Positions 35,591 through 46,875 of a stretch of DNA of 64,000 nucleotides are shown here, one piece after another. A program made the translations under genes and the position numbers. How positions within the stretch are numbered: the stretch's first letter is position 1; every line of letters begins with the position of its first letter. This stretch comes from Ulva prolifera. Lineage: Eukaryota; Chlorophyta; Ulvophyceae; Ulvales; Ulvaceae. The notes beneath the pieces were generated by a model that saw only the letters and a program-made list of their open reading frames with translations, was not told the origin of the DNA and did no database searches. The stretch covers positions 9,595,836-9,659,835 of the forward strand of contig CM041198.1 in the NCBI GenBank assembly GCA_023078555.1, read 5' to 3'.

Positions 35591-37503
35591 ATGGATGTCG
35601 AGATGTGCGAAAAGCTGCCAATAGACCTAGAGGCACACGCGAACAATTATCGCGGACAGATCAAGCTGCAGCGCCTCCTTCACATAGCTCGAAGTACAGT
35701 TGTTCCGGATCTCAGAGGTGATGCACTGCGCTTGGCCTACACTGAAGTCAAGGCGCACTCGTACAACACAGCCATGTTCGGCAAAGTTTGCAACCTTGCC
35801 GTTGAGTTGGGCGTCTCTGGCTGTGATCCTGATCCGGACTGGACGGCAAAGGTAGCATGCCGATCTGAGCCGTTACTTATAGGCGTGTTGCTGTGTCTTG
35901 CGGAAACTTCTCACATGACAATGTAGCACAGGCAAACGCAGAGTCAGACACCTTGCGGAAGCGCCTCGAGTCGGACATGGCAGCAGCCACTGCAAACAAC
36001 ATTCGAGAAAGTATCCGGCAAAGCTGCATGGACCTGGGGACATTTTTCTTTGATCGGTCCGACTTTCCCGCAGCATCGAAGATGTTCATGCGCACCCGGG
36101 ATCTATGTTCGAACAACAATCAGATGCTAGACTTCTGCATCGCGGTTATTCGGACCTACGTTATGACACAGAATTGGCCGATGGTGTCCACATTTGTCGG
36201 CAAGGCCGAGACAATGCTGAATGACCCCCAAACAGATCGAATGAAACAAATACGAGCGCAGATGCATGCTGTGGCGGGACTAGCTGATCTGTGCATGAAT
36301 CGGCACAAGCAATCTGCGACTAACTTTAGCAAGGTTGGGGCCGAGCTTGGAAGTAGCTTTGATGACATCATAGCTAGCATAGATGTGGCCAGATATGGCA
36401 CACTCGCTGCCCTGGCTACACACGATCGCACTGCACTGAGACCTCTGTTCCTGAACTCTCCAAGCTTTGCAGTGCACCTGGAGAGCATGCTGGAGGTGCG
36501 CCGCTTCTTGTACGTCTGCAGTCCACCATTATGTGCAATGGCAGATTTTTTCACCATGCTATGCTACTGTTTCCAACATGCAATGCTGTCCATGCTCCCG
36601 TACGGTTCGCAAGACCCCGATGCATACATGCTTTTGTAAAGCCACTTTCCTGCTTGTGCGATTTTGTGAAAAACATACTTGCTGCAAAGATTCTTGTTCG
36701 CCCTTGCTGATCGTTTCACAACGCTGATCATGTTGAGTTGCTATCATCACCGCTTGTGGCCTCATTGAAAATCGCAACCTGCACTCATGTAACTCGTAGG
36801 CCAGGGAGGTTTTGGAGGCGATGTGCACATCCCGCTTCGCAGAAGCATTCCGCATTCTTGAAGATTCGCGGTCTTCACTCATGATGGATCCATTCCTGGC
36901 ACACCAGCTCACCAAATTGCAGCGAGATATTAGATGTCGCGTGTTACAACAGTACACACGGCCATTTCATTCTGTGCGATTGGGAGACATGGCTGATGCA
37001 CTGGGCGCATCCGTGGCTGCTTTGGAAGCGGAGCTTGCAGACCTCATTGTGGATGGTACCATCCGGGCACGCATCGACTCACACAACAAGGTAGGAACAG
37101 TTCAAAATCAAGCCATCACCTGCAAGTGCCATGCCAACGGTTGTTTTGCTGCCGGGTTCAAATTTGTTCTCTCCTGATGAGTGGCATGTCTTCCATGTAG
37201 GTCCTTTACAGAAAGATGGCAGATGAGCGAAGCACATCGATATCCGCAATTGTAAAGGCTGCAGATGATTATATATCTACAGCTCACACAGTGTTGCTCA
37301 GGTCTCAGTTGGCGAAGTGCAACCTTCGGCCTCATGGTAGTGCTGCTCACCTCGACAGTGTACTGGGTGGCGGAAACGAGGCAGAGGTTGAGACTGATGG
37401 TATGCTTGATGGCTTGGACGGCCTCGGGGGGCTGATGCAAGGCAGCGGGTTCGGTGTGGGAGAAAGTTATTCTGGCAGCCTAGTTGATCGGGGGTACTTG
37501 TGA
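35591..37503 (+). CDS. CSN1: COP9 signalosome subunit 1 (CSN1/FUS6)
   Basis: CSN1 is a PCI-domain subunit of the COP9 signalosome, which removes NEDD8 from cullin-RING ligases. Exons: 35591-35851, 35932-36495, 36800-37090 and 37201-37503, all phase 0, giving about 472 residues, near the family norm. The N-terminus PIDLEAHANNYRGQIKLQRL corresponds to the family's LDIEAYAALYKGRTKIMRL. Helical repeats follow with IRESIRQSCMDLGTFFF, ASKMFMRTRDLCSNNNQM and ASIDVARYGTLAALATHDR. The PCI part contains LQQYTRPFHSVRLGDMADAL and the highly conserved ARIDSHNKVLY at the winged helix. The last exon has the HTVLLRSQLAKCNL motif and then a Gly/Asp-rich tail that replaces the usual basic end. Confidence 0.94.
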
Positions 37504-38742
37504 CTTTGAGAATCAGCCCGAAGCTCCCGCTGCAGCTGCGGGTGGTTATGCAGTTTAGTCCATTTGTGGATGCCGGTGGCCCCAGCTGATGAGCGCTAAA
37601 TTGTTCAGGCAAAGATTTTCTATATCTCCTTCATTGATGAATTGATTATAATTGATTGAGCTGGCCATTTTATCAGACTGCACAGAATCACAACATACCC
37701 ATAGAACACGAGCACACATACTGCTAAAAAGACGCACACGTAGTGTGTTGCATGTCAAATACTTGGTATAGCCTGCACGCTGCAATTCGGTGTGAGTGTC
37801 ACTGCTACCATGGTCATGACAGCCTTGCCACACACGCACACACACCTGAATTAAGAAAGTGCCCCTCGCAGTGGGCCAATGTACATCACCCTGGCGTGCA
37901 TGTGTGTTCTGGCAGTCTGTCTCCCACTGGGCCCCTGCCGAAGTGTGGTGTCGGCGTGGTAGGACGGAGAACCCCTGTCACCCGACAGCCTCGTTCCATG
38001 GACTCCAGAGTGCCTACGCAGTCGTTGTAAGGGACATAACAATCAACAAGCTGTCGAGATCAGTCTACGCAGTGCACTGAACGCGATGTCATGGGTGCCA
38101 ATGGAGCAGTAGCTTGCCAACCTCCTGCTGCAGCTGAGCATCTCTGGCACCCTCAGTATGCTGGTTGGTGCACAGGTCGATGTTGACGCTTTGAAGCAGT
38201 GCGGCATGGCCAAGACAGGGCGTCCAGGGGCAATCAGGTGGTTGCTTGAGGGTTGTCCCGTTTAGCACATGCCGACCTTCCCACCCTGCTGGAGGCACAG
38301 CAATGCCCCCGCAGCGCTCTTGCCACATCCTGCCATGATGCTGCGTACGTGCATGTGGACGTGGCAATTGGCTTTGATGTCACAGAGACAGTCCTTTCAC
38401 AGCTCATATGACATGTCATTGCCGCCCCTCTTCTCCTCTGCCCACACGACACACACTCTACACTAGGCACCCTGTTGCCTCCCAACGGTCTGTGCTAGGC
38501 AGTGCGGCAGCTCTGAGATGTGTGAGTTACCACAGCTCTCTTTGCATGCGACTGGCATGTCCTGGCGAGGCCCTAGCATGCCGCAATATTTGCTGTCGCT
38601 TGGGTATGCTATGGCTTGGGCGTGCTACAAAGTGATGGCGTCGCCGGGACGGCGTGCTAGACCGGGGCGGCTCTGCTTGGTGAGTCTGTCTCGTAGATTC
38701 CTGCTTGCCCGATTGTCTCCTGATAACATTCCCATTGCCTAT
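37504..38742. other. Intergenic, no gene recognised
   Basis: Short overlapping frames only. A CACACACGCACACACAC stretch near 37831-37846 is a degenerate microsatellite. The right end runs into the retroelement tail repeats. Confidence 0.4.
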
Positions 38743-39720
38743 ATGTAGTTACAAAGGACAGAGGTTGGGCATGGAGCCGTTTCTCGGAATCCACCCGCAA
38801 ATCCACTCACTCATAGCACTAGGCCGGGCACGAGCGTACCACAGCATGCATATATATATGTAGATACAAAGGAAAGAGGCCGGGCACGGAGCCGTTTCTC
38901 AAAATCCACTCACAACTCCACTCACTCATTCACCATTTCCGTGCATGCCCACTATGGGCAGATGCACTGCACATGAGAAACTACAAAAGCGTCTTCACGA
39001 TCAGGGAAATCGCAGGCTATCCGTATGTAGTTACATAGAAGAGAGGCGGGGTACCAGGCCGTTCCTAGGAATCCATCCGCAAATCCACTCACGCATTCAT
39101 GACACAAGGCCGGGTACGAGCACGTACCACAGCCCTGCCGGTGATGCCAGCCAAAGATTGAGGCCCCGCACGGAGCACAAGAGCAATCCCCTTGCACAAC
39201 GCCACACTCAACCAGCGCAGAACCTTCGTCACAAACAAAGCACGCTTCACCGTACCACACCGAGATGCGACCGCCGCCAGCAGATCAAGTGATCCATAGC
39301 AGGCTGTCCCAAGCGATCATGCGTCTCATGCGACAACGGCACAAAGCTATATGCATCAGGGTCGTGCAAGCGATAAGCATTGCACTTCTGCACGTCCCGC
39401 ATCTCCGCAGCACCGCCGTCCTCCCGGGCCACTCGGCCGCAATAGGTATTTGCACAGGGGTTCACAACCGACACATCCCCTATGCTCAAAGCTCCACCCG
39501 GCGGAATAAACATGATGTCCCCCAGTTTCTATCCGTATGAAGGTTACAAAGGACAGAGGCCGGGCATCGAGCCAATTTCTATTCGTATGTAGTTACAAAG
39601 TTTCTATCCGTATGTAGTTACAAAGGACAGAGGCCGGGCGGCGAGCCGTTGCCAGGAATATCCGTATGTAGTTACAAAGGACAGAGGCCGGGCAGCGAGC
39701 CGTTGCCAGGGATACACACG
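38743..39720 (-). repeat. Repeated retroelement tail units
   Basis: A unit close to TATGTAGTTACAAAGGACAG, followed by AGGCCGGGC and a GAGCCGTT segment, recurs at about 38746, 38862, 39024, 39534, 39585, 39610 and 39664, mostly diverged. The last copies are spaced by only about 25-55 bp. Longer flanks (AATCCACTCACGCA..., CACGAGCACGTACCACAG) also recur at 38800, 39085 and 39720. The units border the stop codon of the minus-strand pol-like frame, so they look like the 3' tail of that element, in several 5'-truncated copies lying head to tail. Confidence 0.7.
39085..39525 (-). mobile_element. Degraded copy of non-LTR-like pol C-terminus
   Basis: The minus strand at 39513-39247 repeats the reading frame of the neighbouring copy: SIGDVSVVNPCANTYCGR, then DPDAYSFVPLSHETHDRLG. 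It breaks at about 39247 by frameshift, and the remaining homology continues to about 39085 in another frame. It is a diverged, 5'-truncated duplicate of the element fragment at 39730-40506. Confidence 0.6.
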
Positions 39721-39729
39721 CAAATCCAC

Positions 39730-40506
39730 TCACGCAGTCATGGCACTAGGCCGGGCACGAGCACGTACCACAGCTCGGCCGGTGATGCCAGCCAAAGATT
39801 GAAGCCCCGCACGGAGCACAAGAGCATTCCCCTTGCACAACGCCACACTCAACCGGCGCAGAGCATTCGTCACAAACAAAGCACGGTTCACCTTACCACA
39901 CCGAGACGCAACCTCCGCCAGCCGATTCAAGTGATTCATGGCAGGCCGCCCCAAGCGACCATGCGTCTCATGCGACAACGGCACGAAAGTATACGCATCA
40001 GGGTCGTACAAACGATAAGCAGTGCGTTTCTGCACGTCCCGCGTCTCCGCAGCACCCCCGTCCTCGCGGGCCGCACGGCCGCAATAGGAACCAGCACAGG
40101 GGTTCACAACCGACACATCTCCTATGCACAAAGGGTCGCCCGGCGGCATAAACATGATGTCCCCCAGTTTCTCCTGGGCCACTGCCCTGAACACCTGATC
40201 CAGCGCCGTTGCCTGCGCGGTAGCGGCCTGCTCCCCAGGCCCCGCTGGATCCTGACCACCCGGCGCCGCCGCCGCCGCCAGGGCCGCAGCCTGCGCTGCG
40301 TCTGGCGCGTGGCGCCCCATCTGGGCGCTGTGTCCAGCATCGGCGTCGGCGGCCGGAGCAGGCGTAGGTGCCGGCGCCTCGTCCGCGCGCGCGGTTGGCG
40401 GCGGCGGCGGGGCTGCAGGCATCGGCGCCGCGGGCAAGGCCGCCCCACGCGAAGGGCCCGCGACCTGGGAGGCGGGCTGGGGCGGAGCAGGGGGGTATGT
40501 ATGCAT
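39730..40506 (-). mobile_element. Retroelement fragment, pol C-terminal region
   Basis: A 258-codon minus-strand frame begins with a Pro/Ala-rich stretch. It continues with GDVSVVNPCAGSYCGRAARE, DAYTFVPLSHETHGRLGRPA and LFVTNALRRLSVALCKGNAL, followed by a basic end. This pattern (DVSVV...FVPLS.ET.GRLG.PA...L..LSVALCRGN) occurs downstream of reverse transcriptase in retroelement proteins of algae and plants, as far as I recall; no RT or endonuclease motif is present in this piece. It is 5'-truncated. The frame ends just upstream (in minus orientation) of the repeated tail units. It could be a non-LTR retrotransposon or another RT-bearing element. Confidence 0.5.
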
Positions 40507-42069
40507 GCATGATTACATATGCCAAATGGATAGCCGTATCCATTTGGACATTTGGCCTACACACACGTCGGCGCCCGCAGGGTCTTGACTCTGCCCTCAC
40601 ACGAGTACACAGATGATGCAAGGGGAAATCAGGTCTCAGCAGGGCTTGCGGTTAGATCTTGCAGAGCAGTCGCCCATCGCCGACCTCCACGCTACCTCGG
40701 GGAAGCTATCTCGGGGACAAGATGTCGCCCCCGGTGACAGTTGGTTGACTTCATGTCCTGAGTTTTGTCAAAGGTACATCAAGTATCTATCTCTGAAGTA
40801 GCCACAACACTCAAGTTTACAACAAGAGCAACTCGCACTCCCAAACATACACCTAATTCGTTGCTGCTGTCCGCTGGCCTGAAGGCGCAGCAGCAAGGAT
40901 GAGCACGTTGGCATGCGGGTGTGCACTTCTATCCCGCTGATGGATGCGACGTCAAACTTCCGGGTTGCGCGTTGCTGCGGCAGATCAGGAGAGCGACTGC
41001 GACAGGGTCTGAACCCTATGGGCTCTGCTTCCGCTTATGCTTGCGCCTGTTATGTGAGTGTCAACTAATGGAATCGTCTTGGGACCAGAATCTACAGATT
41101 CGCATCGCCCTACCGTGCCACATGTAGAGATCGCACAGCTCACAAGTCACCCTTGGCGGGTCTGGCTGCCATCAAGCTGGCAGTCAACGACCCCACATAG
41201 ATCAAGATGATGCAGCAACCGAGGCTAGTGTCGCAGAAAGCTCAGTCATGCAACGTTGTACACATGTTTGGTGCTCCCGATGGGAAATGCCATACTATCA
41301 CACGCCACGGCGTTGTTTGTCAGCGGGCTGCATGCGATCTAGATTACTTTATGTGTAAGCTGGTGATTCACGACACCTTTCAAGCGCTGCCTGGCCGGGC
41401 AAGATAAAGCGTACACTGATGTTCCAGCACGTTGCGATTGCATCGTCCGTCCTGCGGCTTGGGTCTGGTTCATGCTGATGAGAATGCAGGCAACACCCTT
41501 TTGGTCCTGGACGAGCATCTGAATAAGGATACAGGACTTACATTTACCAGCCTTACGGGTTTTGGAAGTGTTCTGAGTTCGGGCGTCACACATGGTGAAC
41601 GCACGATGCGGGTATGGTGTGGCTGCATAAGAGGAGATGTATGTAACCTCCGATGGTTCAGGTTGTCGCGACGCAGCTACCAATGTTGATGGAGCGGCGA
41701 CCTCATTTGGTCCGAATTCATGTCACCCCTGCGACACCTATGACAGAACTGTAGACCGCAATGCAACGTCGTAGCGCCAGTCAGCGAATTGCAACGACAG
41801 GCTGTCATCCGGGAGGCTCAATAGAGCTTGCGGTGCTTCGCGGAATTCGCAGTACGGTGGCACAGTCTATTGCCCCTTCACCTGGATTGCATTGCAACCC
41901 TGTCCACCAAGTGCATCAGCAATCCAAAAGGAAACGCTGAAATGTGGTACGTGCAAGCCACTACACCTCGTGTATTAAGCAATTTTTGAGATGTGTCAGC
42001 CTAAGGTCATGTCAAAAGACTTTCTGCGAGCAGCCATGCACACCAGAATTCTGTCACTGAATAGAAGCG
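40507..42069. other. Intergenic, no gene recognised
   Basis: Frames are short and overlapping on both strands. No family resemblance, RNA gene or repeat was identified. The right end should be the 3' UTR of RRP36. Confidence 0.4.
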
Positions 42070-43435
42070 CTACTCATGCTTACGCCGGAAGGGTAATTTC
42101 TTGTGCATCTTTGATGCCAACCGCTTCCGCTTCTTGGCCATATATTTCTCAAGTTGCCCAGCCTCATCCAGCCGTGAGAACTTCTTCTCAAGCACACGTT
42201 TTTTCTTTTCGCTTTCCTTCAGATAGTAAGGTGTCTTGCCAGCCGCAATCTTTGCTTTTTGCGAAATCTTCCATTCGCTCTCAACCTACGAACGGAGACT
42301 GTTCTGTTGCAGTGCCACCCGGCGTTCGCAAGAGTTGCGCCCATCCGACTGGCACAGTCAAATTGACGAGACATCGGCAGCATTGCTGTCCAAGTGAATT
42401 CACACCTCAAGCTCTAGAGACCGATCTTCGTGTTGCTTAAGGGACTGCTGCAGTCGACTGAGCTTGACTTGCATGCGCCTTTGCTCACTGGCATCTGTGG
42501 ACTTGCGCATTGCGGCCTTGAGCTCACTCACTTCCGTTGGTATGGCTTTTTCATACAAAAAACCATATCTTCTGCACAAAGACAGTTTAGTTGAGGTATC
42601 AAGGTGACATATCACCTGCATTACTGGCATTGGACAGAGACTGTACATGCAAAATATTCCGTGAATGCAACCAGCCCAGAAACTTTACGGAGAGCTGATC
42701 TACGTTGTGATTCCAGGCACAGAGAAAGCTGGTGCACGCTTTCATGCAGATCTGACACACTTGATTTACCGGAATCAAGTCAAACAACAAAGGTGACCTA
42801 CGCATAGTGCAGCAGCGGCACCTGCGGGCAATGTCTGCTTCACGCTGATTGTCCGGATTATTCCGGGCAATAAATCGTGGATCTTGTGACTTGACCGATT
42901 TCCTTTGCACCGCATCACGGACGACTGACACTGGCCTGCGTGCAATTCGTTCCTCTACCGGTGCATGCTTGTTCACTCGCCGCTTGATGACGTTGGATGG
43001 ATCAGTTTTGGAGCCGCTATTCGGGCTTAACTTTCCGTCATCGTGGCGAGAAGTTCCTCTGGACCAGGGAAGAGAAATGGGGGCCTGTGACCGCCGTCGG
43101 GTCCTGATGGATGGGCCATGCATTAAATTTGCGACCCGCTCTCCCATGGACACATCCGGTTCATGGGCATCATCACTCGGATAGTCACTAGCATCTTCAC
43201 TATCGTGATCATTTTCAGGGTTTGAATCTTCTGCAATGCAAGGCTGATCTTCGTCCGGGCTACTACTATGAGATGCAGCTGCTCGATTGATGCGCCTTTG
43301 GAGCTCCTGAACAGCCATCTGTTTGGGCCGGTGGACACGCGCTTCATCCTGGCTGCCATCATCAGACGACGTCTTTTGATTAAAGCGCTGCATATATGTA
43401 TGCTCCCTGCTGAAAACCTCGACCTGCGTGCGCAA
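42070..43435 (-). CDS. RRP36: rRNA processing protein RRP36
   Basis: RRP36 is a nucleolar factor needed for early cleavages of pre-rRNA in 40S subunit assembly. Exons on the minus strand: 43435-42822, 42571-42406 and 42285-42070. The first exon is a low-complexity acidic and basic N-terminus leading to KSQDPRFIARNNPDNQREAD, equivalent to the family's K-x-R-DPRF motif. After a phase-2 intron comes RYGFLYEKAIPTEVSELKAA with a coiled-coil stretch, then the last exon KTPYYLKESEKKKRVLEKKF and YMAKKRKRLASKMHKKLP, the hallmark C-terminus. The junctions RYGFLYEK and LELEV|VESEW are in phase. The first Met is taken from the open frame. An AG in front of CGCTTTAATC (about 43388) means an additional upstream exon cannot be excluded. 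Confidence 0.92.
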
Positions 43436-44714
43436 AATTCAAGTTCCTCGTGCGATGTGGTGTATGCATGATCGCTCCAACCTCCAGCACGCTTCGCTCG
43501 ACGGATCGTTTGTTTCTGACACACAGACGTGTGAGTCCTCAAACGTTACAGACATATGCTGCTTACCATTTGTCGAGACCTGTAGCATACCGGGTTTGTT
43601 GAGCTCGGATTTGCCGTCAGAAGCGTCCTTGCAGGTGGATATCGTACTCAGTACTGAACGAGGGCGGATCTTTAAACAAGTACGCCTGCGCAGCAGCTCA
43701 GCGTGGATTAATGACGTGGAAGTTCTTCGATCTTGACATGCGATTCGATCTTGACAACCACTCTGCGCTAAGATGAATGGAGTCGGCACGTCAATTGTGT
43801 AACTGCGGCTGATAACATTATTGACTCGCCACCCTACTGTATGCACCTTAGATGCAGGCCTCAAGCAGCACGGCTTGAGACAGGCACCCATGATCGACGT
43901 AGCGAATCATTTCGCAGAAGCAGTAGACGGACTTGTGTGGCGACAAGTGCGCTGTGCAGCTCCAACATGACGAGGCCTTTCCGCTTGCACCTTGGGGTGC
44001 GGCGCGGCGGCAGGTGCCCAGCGACGACATAGTCACTGCAAATCCCGAGTGCGAAGCGCTCATAGCGCATATCGCAATGTCAGCAACTGGAATACACCAG
44101 GCTTCTACGTTCCGACGGGATTGCCGCGTCGGAACGCGTCCTAAAGGGCAAAATTTGGAGATCACCCCCCGCTGCAGGCGGTCACCGGGCCATTCCCGAT
44201 GAGCCGCGCACCGGCTCACGGGAATCTAGACGGCGTAGCAGCTGCCCGTCTGTGACGGGGATATGCGTTGATCACATCGAAAAGCACGCGATAGACGTGA
44301 TGGCCACGCACTGTATATGATGGTGCAACAAAAAAATGCCTTTACTTCTCAAACACATGAGGGGGGGGGGGGGGGGGGGGGGGGGGGGTGGCTGTAGAAC
44401 CCTGGTCAGCATCCGCATACGTTGGTAGTTCACAAATATTCATTGAAGCCAGCTGGCGAAACTGTCGATTTGAGGCAATGATATCTCGAGATAGAGGGCC
44501 GGAAAGGCCTCTACAATAGCGCGGAAATTGTTTTACACCTACCCAAAACTCCAAGTCAACCCAAGACGCTGTCAAAACATACCAATCGCATCATGACATC
44601 GTGTCAGACCTATATCTCAGTAGATAACGGCATCAACGGGTATTGTCATGACGCGGTTGCGGGTGGTCTGAAAGCGGGTACTGGGTACACGTGCTGCATG
44701 GCGGATGTACACAT
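43436..44714. other. Intergenic region with poly-G tract
   Basis: No gene recognised. It contains the 28-nt G run described separately. The promoter of RRP36 should lie at its left end and the retroelement-rich block starts at its right end. Confidence 0.4.
44361..44388 (+). repeat. Uninterrupted run of 28 G
   Basis: Positions 44361-44388 are all G on the plus strand. Such a run can form G-quadruplex structures and is prone to slippage; its exact length may also be a sequencing or assembly estimate. Confidence 0.95.
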
Positions 44715-45067
44715 TGTCAGAAACCGTTGCAGCTTGCCAGGTCAGACGCGCAGTCTCAGTTCAGGTCACATCAGGTTAGCCAGCGTTCCATACCTGCTGC
44801 GCATAGAGGTAGAACCGAGGAACGCTTCAGAGGGAGAAGGGTGCTAATACCGTGAAACAGTAAAGAGAATGGTTACAGATCTCAGTGTGCACATCCTTAT
44901 ATGCACACTAAACACTCAAGGCTACGGCGGGAAACCCTCGCAGGATTTTCCTCACTACATCGAGACAATCCCGGCTGGCGGCTTACCCCTGCACTGGATC
45001 CGCGGATCGTCCGTGCATGGGTGCACCTGTCACCACACTGCTGCCCGCAGGCTCATGCATTGTGACA
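44715..45067 (-). mobile_element. Solo LTR A (copia family 1)
   Basis: This 353-bp sequence matches in reverse the LTRs of the copia element at 48859-55676, from the inner end (TGTCAGAAAC) to the outer end (GCATTGTGACA). It is bounded by 5-bp terminal inverted repeats TGTCA/TGACA. The flanks are CACAT (44710-44714) and CACAT (45068-45072), a perfect 5-bp target site duplication. No internal sequence accompanies it, so it is a solo LTR left by recombination. Confidence 0.9.
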
Positions 45068-45756
45068 CACATGTGCAATGTGCTTGGTCCACACAAAGCA
45101 CACCGTGGACTTCAACAAGCTCCGGACCACGGATCCTATGGCGCACACACCAACGAGATGATTGGCTGCCATTGCTGAATGTGCTGCCAGCGGAGTTCCA
45201 CATCAATGTTCACGTCCCACTCGTCACATGGTGAGCACACCGATATCACAACGCCATAAATTTTAGGACAATTGGGCCAACACGCCGTTCCGCGCACATG
45301 CTTGTAGTCAGCACTGGTGACTCGCCGAGTATTGAGTAGTGCAATGCGCGGGTCGACAGCACTGCGTGGGCCAGTGCAGACACTGTGGTGCTGCAATGTG
45401 TGTCATGAATTCCGTCGAAACTAGGTCAAAGCTAGTCAAAGCACTCAACTGTGCAGCGAGAGCTACTCACACCTCTAACAAACACCTACTTTGTTACAAT
45501 GTGCCACGGACTCGGAGACGAGACAAGACAACGGGTGTCCGGAAGATGAGGCATCGACGCCCTCACATGCGCACACGTCTACATCTCGCAGTTTGTGTAA
45601 AGACTGTTAGTAAAGATACATGGAGTGTGAGATCTGTCGTCTACCCTTGAAGGTCCAGCTGCTTATTTACAAGAGAGTGAACGGGAGAAGACAAACACCA
45701 AAACCAATTCTCATCCGAAGCAACAGCAACAAATACACACACGATCACTACACTAC
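45068..45756. other. Spacer between LTR copies
   Basis: Nothing is recognised with confidence. A minus-strand 86-codon frame at 45396-45136 may be eroded retroelement coding sequence. Confidence 0.35.
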
Positions 45757-46088
45757 TGTCACAATGCATGCGCCTGCGGGCAGCAGTGTGGTGACAGGTG
45801 CACCCATGCATGATCGATCCGCGGATTCAGCGCAAGGGTAAGCCGCCAAAGGGATTGTCCCGGTGTAGCGAGGTGTGGATCTCCCGCCGCAATCTTGACC
45901 TGTAGGTCTGCATAAATGGATGTGCACACTGTGATCTGTAACCATTCTCTTCACTGTGTCACGGTATTAGCATCTTCCCCATGTACTTCAAGGTTCCATC
46001 TCTGTGCGCAGCAGGGATGAAGTACTGGCTGCCCTGACGTGACCAGAGACGAGACTGCGCGTCTAACCTGAATGGATATAGTCTAACA
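45757..46088 (+). mobile_element. Diverged LTR B (copia family 1)
   Basis: It starts TGTCACAATGCATG and ends CTAACA, and follows the whole family-1 LTR in plus orientation. There are many substitutions and small gaps, including around the conserved GTGCACACTG...ATCTGTAACCATTCT stretch. The flanking 5-mers (ACTAC and AGGTC) do not match, so it is older than the other copies or was rearranged. Confidence 0.75.
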
Positions 46089-46223
46089 AGGTCTTGGTCC
46101 GAGTGGGGGCCACCAGTAAGTGGCCAGAAGGAGCCACGTCATACAGGATGTTAGCTGCCCACGCGGTGGCTACGGGGTTGGATGGCCATCTGACCCGAGA
46201 AGATACATGTCCCCCCATTCAAC

Positions 46224-46476
46224 TGTCAGAAACGCTATCCTATGCAGGGCAGACGCGCAGTCCTTATGCAGGTCAAGTAGCCAGCATATCCATACCTTCT
46301 GCGCACAGAGGTAGAACCGAGGAAATGCTAGGAGATGCTAATACCGTGAAACAGTAAGAAGAATGGTTAATGATCATAGTGTGCACATCCTTATATGCAC
46401 ACTGAACACTCAAGGTTACGGCGGGAGGTCCTCACAGGATCTTCCTCACTACATCGGGACAATCCCGCTGGCGGCT
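46224..46476 (-). mobile_element. Truncated LTR C (copia family 1)
   Basis: The inner part of a family-1 LTR in minus orientation, starting TGTCAGAAACGC. It stops after GGCGGCTT at 46476, exactly where the family-2 LTR begins; the missing outer part (about 90 bp) is not found beside it. Confidence 0.75.
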
Positions 46477-46870
46477 TGTTATAAGCAAGGACCTATGCGC
46501 AGCATTCATCAAGCTAGCTAGTGGGCTGCACAGCCGTTACCTGTGGAGCACTCAGGTCGTACGTCGGCAATGCACGGATCAGGGGATGTACTATAATGCA
46601 GTGAGGCAATACAGGAACCACGTAAGACTGTAAGAGAATGGTTACAGTAGACTTGGAGGCACATGACTATATGCCACCGATCAGTCAAGTCTATAGCGGT
46701 CATAATCACAGTGACCGCACACAATCCTCACATAGATTGTGCTGGATTATGCTCATGCATATGATCATGCATATGTCCTAACATAACAGGTTTTGGGCCC
46801 GCGGCCACCACACTCATGTGCGCACTTGCACGTCATGCATTGTGTCTTAGGATGGACCTCATTTATGACA
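46477..46870 (-). mobile_element. 3' LTR of copia element 2
   Basis: In minus orientation this 394-bp sequence begins TGTCATAAATGAGG, directly after the purine run AGGGGAG that follows the RNase H frame, and ends CTTATAACA. The TG...CA ends and the position after pol identify it as the 3' LTR of the minus-strand copia element. It differs from family 1 apart from short shared blocks such as ACAATGCATGA and TGTAACCATTCT. Confidence 0.65.
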
Positions 46871-46875
46871 CTCCC

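Noticed and set aside
38743-39720. CRISPR-like array
   Set aside because: The repeats are irregularly spaced, diverged, and tied to the 3' end of a retroelement in a eukaryotic genome.
39649-40621. Long Arg-rich plus-strand frame and extra minus-strand frames
   Set aside because: They overlap the pol-like frame at 39730-40506 and consist of low-complexity Arg/Pro runs expected from its GC-rich codons read in the wrong frame.
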